In this document: one piece after another, positions 6,732-13,101 of the stretch
Position numbering within the stretch: position 1 is the first letter of the stretch
Layout: the number at the start of each line of letters is the position of its first letter
From: an uncultured Bacilli bacterium
GTDB taxonomy: Bacteria > Bacillota_I > Bacilli_A > RF39 > UBA660
DNA length: 13,182 nt
Assembly (NCBI GenBank): GCA_947624095.1
Contig: CANQIR010000015.1
Location: 1 to 13,182, forward strand
Direction: 5' to 3'
Notes under the pieces: generated by a model
The model's database searches: none
Told to the model about the DNA's origin: nothing
What the model saw: only the letters and a program-made list of their open reading frames with translations
Program-made: the position numbers and the translations under genes

Positions 6732-7163
6732 ATGGAAAAAGAAAACATTAACGCATTAGATGAAATTCATAAAGGTGCTTGTATGGGCATCGATGCTGTT
6801 CACTTTACTTTAGATAAAGTCGAAGATTGTGAACTAAAAAAAGTCTTAGAAAATATGTATGATGATTATGACCAACTTGCCAAAAGTATCGAAGAAATCT
6901 ACCCCGATTACAACGAAGGAAAGCCTCATGAAACCGGTATGATGACCAAAGCTATGACTTGGTATGGTATCGAAATGAAAACCCTAACCGATACTAGTAA
7001 TTCTAAAATTGCTGAATTGCTTCTTCAAGGTGTCAATATGGGAATTATCGAAGGTCGCAAAATTTTAAACCAAAAGAAAATCGATGATAACATCCGTAAA
7101 GTTGTCAGTAAATACATTACTATGCAAGAAACAAGCGTCGAAGTCTTAAAAAAATATCTCTAA
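6732..7163 (+). CDS. Four-helix ferritin-like/DUF2383-like protein
   Basis: This 143-residue protein is mostly helical. Its layout (NALDEIHKGACMGIDAVHFTLDKV, then an MTKAMTWYGIEMKTL helix, then IAELLLQGVNMGIIEGRKIL, then a C-terminal helix ending EVLKKYL) resembles the DUF2383-like group common in anaerobic Clostridia. This assignment is from recall of the pattern, not a search. Scattered Glu and His residues (E11, H13, H24, E105, E112) could bind metal, but there is no clean ExxH pair, so a diiron site is uncertain. The function is unknown. It is third in the plus-strand cluster after the diiron ferritin-like and DUF1653 genes and ends at a strong terminator. Its ribosome site (GTGAGGG, 6 nt from the ATG) is enclosed in a hairpin, which suggests translational control. 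Confidence 0.8.
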   Translation: MEKENINALDEIHKGACMGIDAVHFTLDKVEDCELKKVLENMYDDYDQLAKSIEEIYPDYNEGKPHETGMMTKAMTWYGIEMKTLTDTSNSKIAELLLQGVNMGIIEGRKILNQKKIDDNIRKVVSKYITMQETSVEVLKKYL

Positions 7164-7167
7164 TGCT

Positions 7168-7193
7168 AAGTCATCACTGATGACTTTTTATTT
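7168..7193 (+). terminator. Rho-independent terminator of the plus-strand cluster
   Basis: AAGTCATC (7168-7175) and GATGACTT (7179-7186) form a perfect 8-bp stem with a 3-nt loop, followed by a T-rich tract. It starts 5 nt after the stop codon at 7163. Confidence 0.88.
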
Positions 7194-7200
7194 CTTATTT

Positions 7201-7241
7201 AAAAAAACTGTTGATAACCTTTAATCTATCAACATTTTTTT
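7201..7241. terminator. Bidirectional terminator between convergent genes
   Basis: TGTTGATA (7209-7216) and TATCAACA (7227-7234) form an 8-bp stem with a 10-nt loop. It is flanked by seven A on the left and seven T on the right, so it gives a U tract in both directions. It serves mainly the long minus-strand gene that ends at 7240 and backs up the plus-strand terminator beside it. Confidence 0.85.
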
Positions 7242-10200
7242 ATTTTAAAGTCATATTATCCATCGCTACTGTCAGCATTAATTTAATTCGATTCATTTGA
7301 TTAGTATGACTTGCGCCTGGATCATAATCAATAGCTACAATGTTAGCTTCTTTATATAATGATTTAATTCTCTTAATTACACTCTTACCAACAATATGAT
7401 TAGGTAAACAAGCAAAAGGTTGTACACAAACAATATTAGTTATCCCATCTTTAATTAACTCAATCATTTCTGCTGTCAAGAACCATCCTTCCCCTGTTTG
7501 ATTACCGATTGATAAAATTCCATCCACATTTTTAGCTAATTGATAAATATCTGTTACCGGTCTATAACGTGTTCCTCTTAAAACATCTCTCACTGGCTTT
7601 TCATACTTTTCAATTATATCCAATGCAGCCTTATTAAAGAAAGCCGGTCCTTTTTTAGTTTTCAAAAGCTTTTCCTTTACTACATCACTATAACAACAAT
7701 ACTTAACAAACCCCATTAACTCTGGCGAAAAAACTTCTGCTCCCTCTGCCTCTAACTTCAAGACTAAATTATCATTAGCAAAAGTATGATACTTAACTAA
7801 TATCTCACCAACAATACCTACCTTTGGTTTATTAACTAATTTAACCTTCACCTGTTTAAAATCTTCCACCATCATTTTAATATTATGTTTATATTCCCCA
7901 ATTCGTCCATTAGTAACCGATTTACATACAATTTTTTGCCATTTATCATATAATTTCTGACTATCCCCTTTCTTAATTTCATAAGGTCTAGTCGCATATA
8001 AAAGCTTAGCTAATAAATCACCATATATAACTGCCTGTACTGCTTTATTAATAAATGACAAGTTAAGTTTAAATCCCTGTTCTTTTTCTAATCCTGAAGC
8101 ATTTAAAGATATAATTGATACCTTTTCTAATCCCGCATCCTTTAAAGCCTTTCTTATTAAACCAATATAATTAGTAGCTCTACAACCACCACCAGTTTGG
8201 GTAATCATTACACTAGTTCTATCCAAATCATATTTTCCACTTTTCAAAGCTTCAACCAACTGCCCAACAACAATTATTGCCGGATAACAAGCATCATTAT
8301 TAACATATTTTAAACCATTCTCTACTGTCTTATCATTAGTTTCTCTTAAATAAACCGCATTATATCCTTCACTTCTTAATAAACTTTCAAAGATAGGCAT
8401 ATGATTAGGAGACATATCTGGAAATAATATCGTATTATTATGTTCCTCTTTCTTAAAATAATTCTTTTGATAACTATAAGGCTTATACTTACTAGCATCA
8501 TTTAACCGCTTATTCATTGAAGCAATTAACGAACGAAGTCTAATCTTCACTGCTCCCAAATTATTAATTTCATCAATTTTTATCGTTGTATATAACCTAT
8601 TATTAGCTTTTAATATTTCTTCCGTTTGATCAGTAACAATCGCATCCAATCCACACCCAAAAGAATTCAACTCTACTAACTCTAAATTATCATATTGACT
8701 AACTACATCAGCTGCATTATAAACCCGTGAATGATAAGACCACTGATCAACTACCCTTAACTTTGAATTAATTCTACTCAAATGACATATTGAATCCTCC
8801 GTTAAAACCGCTAAACCTAAACTATTAATAAGTGTATCTATTCCGTGATTAACTTCCTTATCTAAATGATATGGTCTCCCCGCTAATACAATTGCTTTTT
8901 CATTATGTTCATTTACATAATTAATAAACTCTTCTCCCTTTTTTCGAACATCTTCCTTATATCTATTAAGTTCTAAAAATCCTTTATGTACTGCTCTTTT
9001 AATTTCCTCTTTACTAAACTTATATTCCTTAAACTCTGGCAACTCAGTAAATCTCTTTATTAACTTATTTTCTTCAATTGGCAAGAAAGGATTCATATAT
9101 TTAATATTATTCTTAGTTAATTCCTCCATATTAAGTTTAATCGTTTCGGAATAACTTTGTACTATTGGACAATTATAATGATTATCAGAAGAAGCAAATT
9201 CATCTCTTTCGTATATTAAACACGGATAAAATATTGTCTTAACTCCCTTACTTATCAAATTTTTAATATGTCCATGAACCAATTTAGCTGGATAACAAAC
9301 TGACTCACTAGGCATCGAATCAATCCCTGATTCATATAATGCTCTATTTGAAGAATCACTAATCACTACTCTAAAACCCAATTCCGTAAAAATCGTAAAC
9401 CATAAAGGATAATCCTCATAAATATTAAGTGCTCTTGGAATCCCTATTTCTCCTCTAGTTGGTTTTTCTAATGGTTCATAAGCAAATAATCTTTCATACT
9501 TCCATTTATACATATTTGGTAAAGTATTATGACTACCATTATCCCCACTACCTCTTTCACATCGATTACCAGAAATATAAACTTTCTTATCAAACATATT
9601 AACAGTTAAAGCACAATGATTTTCACACCTCATACATCTCGTATGATTTACCTTTACCTGTAAATTATTAATTTCTTCCCGCGTTCTAATAGAACTTACA
9701 ACCGTCTTATCTTCATAATTTTGATAATTATCTAAAGCTATTAAAGCTATACCATAAGCTCCCATTAAACCCGCTATATCTGGTCTTATTACCTCTTTCC
9801 CAGTTATAATTTCAAAAGCTCTTAAAACTGCATCATTTAAGAAAGTTCCTCCCTGTACAACAATTTTATCACCCAAGCTGCTAATATCTCTAATCTTCAT
9901 TACTTTCGTAATAGCATTCTTAATAACTGAATAAGCTAAACCCGCAAATATATCTGCTAAAGGCCTTCCTTCTTTTTGTGTTTGCTTAATCTTTGAATTC
10001 ATAAATACCGTACATCTTGACCCAAGATCCAATGGATTTTGCGAAGTAATTGCATATTTAACAAAATCTTCGACATTCATTCCCAAAGACAAAGCTAATG
10101 TTTCAATAAAAGATCCACAACCAGATGAACAAGCTTCATTTAACATTATACTATCTACTGAATTATCTTTAATTTTGATATATTTCATATCTTGTCCACC

Positions 10201-11466
10201 AATATCAATAATACTATCTACTCCTGGAGCAAAGAAATTAGCACTTTTAAAATGAGCAATCGTCTCCACTTCTGAAATGTCTAAATTAAAAGCAGTCTTA
10301 ATAAGCATTTCTCCATAACCAGTCGACCCAGCATTGCGAATTATAACTTCTTTAGGTAATACACTATATAATTCATTTAACATTTCTTTAACTGTTTCAT
10401 AAGGTGTTCCCTTATTACTTCGATAATCTTCGTATAATAAACTACCTTCATCATTAATTAAAGCAATCTTCGCCGTAGTTGATCCTGCATCAATTCCTAA
10501 AAATGCATTCCCTTTATACTTATTTAAATCACATCTTTTTACTTTATATTTACTATGTCTTAAAACAAAATTATTATAATCATCACTATCTTTAAATAAT
10601 GGCTGTAAATTAGTAGAACTATCCTCTTTAAAATCCTTTAACTTTATTAATAATTCATTAATCTCATCTTTATTATAATATTTTCTCTTTACCCTATCTA
10701 AAATAGCACCCATACAAACAAATAAATTAGCATCCTTTGGTGATATTACTTCTTCATCTTTTAAATCTAAAGTTTTTATAAATCTTTCTTTTAATACCGG
10801 CAGATAATTTAATGGTCCACCTAAAAAGATAACATTCCCTCTTATTGGCTTACCACATGCCAAACCACTAATCGTTTGATTTACCACTGCTTGCATTATT
10901 GATAAAGCAATATCTTCCTTACTAACACCTTCATTTAATAAAGGTTGAATATCACTTTTGGCAAATACTCCACAACGTGACGCAATAGGATAAATTGTCT
11001 TACCCTTAGCAGCTAAGTCATTTAATCCACTCGTACTCGTATTAAGCAAAATTGCCATTTGGTCTAAAAAAGCCCCAGTTCCACCAGCACAAGAACCATT
11101 CATTCTTTGTTCAATCGTAGTATCAAAATAAATAATTTTAGCGTCTTCTCCCCCAAGTTCAATCGCTACATCTGTATTACTAGCATATTGTTTAATAGCA
11201 TTTTTACACGCAATAACTTCCTGTACAAAAGGTACTTTTAAATATTTAGATAAAGCAATTGAACCACTACCAGTAAAAACTAAAGAAAATTTATCATCAT
11301 TATCATACTTTTTTAAAGCACTTTTAAATAATGATACTATCGTTTTCTTTGTATCCGATAGATGTCTTTTATAAGCTTTATATAAAATTTCATTTTTATT
11401 ATCCATTATTACTAACTTGACAGTAGTAGAACCAATATCTATTCCTACTCGATACTTCTTTTCCAT
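7240..11466 (-). CDS. Giant acyl-CoA dehydratase activase-type fusion (two BadF/BcrA/HgdC ATPase domains + DUF2229/HgdB-like)
   Basis: The protein has 1408 residues. Domain 1 (about 5-260) is an ASKHA ATPase: DIGSTTVK (10-17), ELGGEDAK, C126 in SCAGGTGAF and C165 in SRCGVF. Domain 2 (about 320-575) repeats it: DAGSTTAK (326-333), DIGGQDMK, C446 in EACSSGCGSF and C485 in SRCTVF. Both Cys pairs are 39 residues apart, as in HgdC (C127/C166), where they bind a [4Fe-4S] cluster at the dimer interface. Next come a CMRCENHC stretch (C611, C614, C618) plus C636, then DUF2229/HgdB-like parts with conserved-looking C724, C749, C938, C1060, C1095, C1257/C1258 and C1347/C1353. HgdC-type activators use ATP to push one electron to very low potential for a partner dehydratase; large fusions of this kind are known in anaerobes and relate to double-cubane-cluster systems. 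The substrate is unknown. It has its own promoter and terminators. There is no sign of a frameshift. Confidence 0.92.
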   Translation of the reverse strand: MEKKYRVGIDIGSTTVKLVIMDNKNEILYKAYKRHLSDTKKTIVSLFKSALKKYDNDDKFSLVFTGSGSIALSKYLKVPFVQEVIACKNAIKQYASNTDVAIELGGEDAKIIYFDTTIEQRMNGSCAGGTGAFLDQMAILLNTSTSGLNDLAAKGKTIYPIASRCGVFAKSDIQPLLNEGVSKEDIALSIMQAVVNQTISGLACGKPIRGNVIFLGGPLNYLPVLKERFIKTLDLKDEEVISPKDANLFVCMGAILDRVKRKYYNKDEINELLIKLKDFKEDSSTNLQPLFKDSDDYNNFVLRHSKYKVKRCDLNKYKGNAFLGIDAGSTTAKIALINDEGSLLYEDYRSNKGTPYETVKEMLNELYSVLPKEVIIRNAGSTGYGEMLIKTAFNLDISEVETIAHFKSANFFAPGVDSIIDIGGQDMKYIKIKDNSVDSIMLNEACSSGCGSFIETLALSLGMNVEDFVKYAITSQNPLDLGSRCTVFMNSKIKQTQKEGRPLADIFAGLAYSVIKNAITKVMKIRDISSLGDKIVVQGGTFLNDAVLRAFEIITGKEVIRPDIAGLMGAYGIALIALDNYQNYEDKTVVSSIRTREEINNLQVKVNHTRCMRCENHCALTVNMFDKKVYISGNRCERGSGDNGSHNTLPNMYKWKYERLFAYEPLEKPTRGEIGIPRALNIYEDYPLWFTIFTELGFRVVISDSSNRALYESGIDSMPSESVCYPAKLVHGHIKNLISKGVKTIFYPCLIYERDEFASSDNHYNCPIVQSYSETIKLNMEELTKNNIKYMNPFLPIEENKLIKRFTELPEFKEYKFSKEEIKRAVHKGFLELNRYKEDVRKKGEEFINYVNEHNEKAIVLAGRPYHLDKEVNHGIDTLINSLGLAVLTEDSICHLSRINSKLRVVDQWSYHSRVYNAADVVSQYDNLELVELNSFGCGLDAIVTDQTEEILKANNRLYTTIKIDEINNLGAVKIRLRSLIASMNKRLNDASKYKPYSYQKNYFKKEEHNNTILFPDMSPNHMPIFESLLRSEGYNAVYLRETNDKTVENGLKYVNNDACYPAIIVVGQLVEALKSGKYDLDRTSVMITQTGGGCRATNYIGLIRKALKDAGLEKVSIISLNASGLEKEQGFKLNLSFINKAVQAVIYGDLLAKLLYATRPYEIKKGDSQKLYDKWQKIVCKSVTNGRIGEYKHNIKMMVEDFKQVKVKLVNKPKVGIVGEILVKYHTFANDNLVLKLEAEGAEVFSPELMGFVKYCCYSDVVKEKLLKTKKGPAFFNKAALDIIEKYEKPVRDVLRGTRYRPVTDIYQLAKNVDGILSIGNQTGEGWFLTAEMIELIKDGITNIVCVQPFACLPNHIVGKSVIKRIKSLYKEANIVAIDYDPGASHTNQMNRIKLMLTVAMDNMTLK

Positions 11467-11490
11467 TTTTTACATAACCACCCAAAGTAT

Positions 11491-11499
11491 ATTATATCA
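11491..11499 (-). promoter_or_regulatory. Extended -10 promoter of the activase-type gene
   Basis: The minus strand reads TTTGATATAATATAC: TATAAT (plus 11491-11496) with the extended TG one base upstream. A weak -35 (TTAAAA) lies 17 nt further. The ATG at 11466 is 24 nt downstream, and the ribosome site GGGTGG lies 11 nt before it, rather far. This is monocistronic transcription of a very long gene. Confidence 0.6.
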
Positions 11500-11557
11500 A
11501 ATTTTCCCTATTTTTTTAATTCTATATATTTAGTACTTTATATCATTATTTTGCTAT

Positions 11558-11581
11558 AAAAAAAGCGAACTAAAAAGTCCG
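11558..11581 (-). terminator. Terminator of the tRNA-Gly gene
   Basis: The minus strand reads CGGACT-TTTT-AGTTCG (plus 11566-11581), a 6-bp stem with one G-U pair, followed by seven U (plus 11558-11564). It starts about 15 nt after the CCA end of the tRNA. The plus-strand version would contain an A-C mismatch, which supports minus-strand function. Confidence 0.75.
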
Positions 11582-11596
11582 ACTAAAAATACCATT

Positions 11597-11670
11597 TGGA
11601 GCAGATAGCGAGAATCGAACTCGTAACTTAAGCTTGGGAAGCTTACATTTTACCATTAAACTATATCTGC
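11597..11670 (-). tRNA. tRNA-Gly (anticodon CCC)
   Basis: A 7-bp acceptor stem (GCAGATA/TATCTGC), a D arm GTTT-AATGGTA-AAAT, an anticodon arm TAAGC-TTCCCAA-GCTTA with anticodon CCC (plus 11636-11638), a 4-nt variable region and a T arm with loop TTCGATT make a full cloverleaf. The discriminator is U and CCA is encoded (plus 11597-11599). The first T-stem pair (49-65) is an A-C mismatch. It reads only GGG codons by Watson-Crick pairing, so the genome should also have a Gly tRNA with UCC. It has its own promoter and terminator and lies upstream of the activase gene on the same strand. Confidence 0.93.
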
Positions 11671-11689
11671 ATCAAAACTTTATAAAAAC

Positions 11690-11718
11690 ATTATATAAAA
11701 ATTTAACTAAAGAATCAA
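11690..11718 (-). promoter_or_regulatory. Promoter of tRNA-Gly
   Basis: On the minus strand, TTGATT (plus 11713-11718) is separated by exactly 17 nt from TATAAT (plus 11690-11695), about 20 nt before the mature tRNA 5' end. Both elements match sigma-A consensus well. Confidence 0.8.
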
Positions 11719-11752
11719 TGATTTCCAGTATTAAAAAAATATCAGTCATTGA
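11715..11752. repeat. Inverted repeat beside the tRNA promoter
   Basis: TCAATGA (11715-11721) and TCATTGA (11746-11752) form a perfect 7-bp inverted repeat separated by 24 nt. The left arm overlaps the -35 of the tRNA promoter. Further CAATG/CATTG copies lie at 11782-11786 and 11796-11801 and across the start codon of the next gene. It may be an operator; no function is shown by sequence alone. Confidence 0.4.
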
Positions 11753-11782
11753 ATAAACGTCCATAGCTAATATTTTAAAACA

Positions 11783-11811
11783 TTGCTTTAATTAACAATG
11801 AATGATATAAT
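11783..11811 (+). promoter_or_regulatory. Promoter of the PD-(D/E)XK gene
   Basis: TTGCTT (11783-11788) and a perfect TATAAT (11806-11811) are 17 nt apart, 25 nt before the ATG. The ribosome site AAAGGAG (11821-11827) is 9 nt from the ATG. It is a strong-looking stand-alone promoter, divergent from the tRNA promoter. Confidence 0.78.
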
Positions 11812-11836
11812 AAACCTATAAAAGGAGCTAAGAACA

Positions 11837-12823
11837 ATGAATTTAAGAGATGGTGTTGATAAAACATTTTTAAATACGAATATTTATAAAATTCGTAGTT
11901 ATACCGAAAGATTAAATAATAAAAATTATAAAGATATTTTTTTAGGATTTAGAGAAGGAAAATATACTTTTTACTATTATGGTTATACCCTATTAGATTT
12001 TAAGATAATAGATGATAAAGTAGTAATCATTACGAGAGACAAATTTAATAACAATGAATTATTAAATCAAGAATATCGTGATTTTATGAGTAAAATTCCC
12101 CTCACCAATGGAGTTGGCGAAATATTAGCAACTTTTAAGGCTGAAGAAAATAAAGATAATTTTATTATTTACGAAGAAAATTATTGCGGCTATAGCAAAA
12201 AATATTTGATGGAATATTTATTAGATCATTTAAAAGAACTTTTAAATAAAAGATTTAATTGTAAAGAAAATGGTGAAAGATGTATTCAAAATAAATACAC
12301 AACTAAATATTTCTTAAATGATGATATATACATTGTCGATATGGAACTGATATTACCACGTATATTAAAAGTAAAATTAAAAGAACAAAATATTGAAGGT
12401 CGATATGATATGGTTGCTTTACATAAAGAAAATAATATCTACAAGTTAGTTTTTATTGAGTTAAAATCTAATAAAGGAGCTTGTAAAGGTAAATCTGGTG
12501 TTAACAAACATATATATGATATGACAAAATTTTTAAATGAATATAATACTGGTGGAGAACTAAAAAAAGTAATTTCAGAATTTGTGAAAAATACATTAGA
12601 TAGTAAGAAAATCTTGAAATTAATAAATTTTACAGAACTAAAATATGATTTCGATAACCCAGAATTTTGGCTATTATTTGATATGCAAGATAAAACCGAT
12701 TGTTCAAGTATTAATAATATTGAAAAAATTATTGGTGCTCCCTTACTTAATAAAGATAAAGATTACATAAAAATTTATATAGGTAATATAGATAAAAAAG
12801 AATTAACTTGTCTAGAAAAATAA
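11837..12823 (+). CDS. Putative PD-(D/E)XK-fold nuclease, unknown role
   Basis: This 328-residue protein has no family I can name. The C-terminal half has the PD-(D/E)XK signature: D191 (GRYDMVAL), then a beta strand carrying E208-x-K210 (FIELKSNKG), and then a helix with K/H/D residues (about 219-232, KSGVNKHIYDM) where the family often has a fourth conserved position. E169 or D168 in a preceding strand could be the helix-1 acidic residue. The N-terminal half (about 30-110) is beta-rich with many aromatics and no motif. The fold is shared by restriction, repair, transposon and defence nucleases, so the role is open. It has its own strong promoter. A hand count over its first 300 bases gives about 23% G+C, lower than stretches of the neighbouring activase gene, which fits acquisition. 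A decayed gene and 11-bp repeats follow. Confidence 0.75.
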   Translation: MNLRDGVDKTFLNTNIYKIRSYTERLNNKNYKDIFLGFREGKYTFYYYGYTLLDFKIIDDKVVIITRDKFNNNELLNQEYRDFMSKIPLTNGVGEILATFKAEENKDNFIIYEENYCGYSKKYLMEYLLDHLKELLNKRFNCKENGERCIQNKYTTKYFLNDDIYIVDMELILPRILKVKLKEQNIEGRYDMVALHKENNIYKLVFIELKSNKGACKGKSGVNKHIYDMTKFLNEYNTGGELKKVISEFVKNTLDSKKILKLINFTELKYDFDNPEFWLLFDMQDKTDCSSINNIEKIIGAPLLNKDKDYIKIYIGNIDKKELTCLEK

Positions 12824-12853
12824 ACATACACATAAATCATTAGCAAACTGGAG

Positions 12854-12865
12854 AAGGAGGTCAGT
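12854..12865 (+). promoter_or_regulatory. Perfect Shine-Dalgarno before an 11-codon frame
   Basis: AAGGAGGT (12854-12861) is fully complementary to the 16S rRNA 3' end and lies 4 nt before an ATG at 12866. It is the best ribosome site in the window, yet the frame stops after 11 codons (12899-12901), which argues for a broken gene or a very short peptide. Confidence 0.65.
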
Positions 12866-12968
12866 ATGTTAGATAGTAATGATAGATATTTTAAGTACTA
12901 AATGATATTAAAAGAACTTTAATAACAACTAGGAATAATATTGTCGAAAATACTAACAATTATACTAA

Positions 12969-13072
12969 TTTTATCAATATTTTCGGTCACTTTTCGGTCA
13001 TTATACTTTTTCAAATTATAAAAAATTATTTTCTCAATTTATTTGGCAACTTTTCAGCAATTTTTCGGCAAC
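12969..13072. repeat. Two arrays of 11-bp phased repeats
   Basis: Contiguous 11-bp units start with TTTT or a near match. Array 1 (12969-13001) is TTTTATCAATA, TTTTCGGTCAC, TTTTCGGTCAT. After a 27-nt AT-rich spacer, array 2 (13029-13072) is TTTTCTCAATT, TATTTGGCAAC, TTTTCAGCAAT, TTTTCGGCAAC. The consensus is about TTTTCGG(C/T)(A/C)A(C/T). The period equals one helical turn, so T-tracts and any bound protein would face the same side of the DNA. Being 11 bp, the units are not in phase with codons. No spacer-repeat structure of CRISPR type is present. Confidence 0.6.
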
Positions 13073-13095
13073 AAAAAAACGAACTAAAAAGTTCG
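13073..13095 (-). terminator. Terminator for a minus-strand gene entering from the right
   Basis: CGAACT-4 nt-AGTTCG (13080-13095) is a perfect 6-bp stem. On the minus strand it is followed by seven U (plus 13073-13079). It closely resembles the tRNA-Gly terminator at 11558-11581. There is no T tract on the plus strand. Confidence 0.75.
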
Positions 13096-13101
13096 AATAA
13101 A

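Noticed and set aside
12969..13072. CRISPR array
   Set aside because: The repeats are 11 bp and contiguous, with no unique spacers of 25-40 bp and no cas genes in the window.
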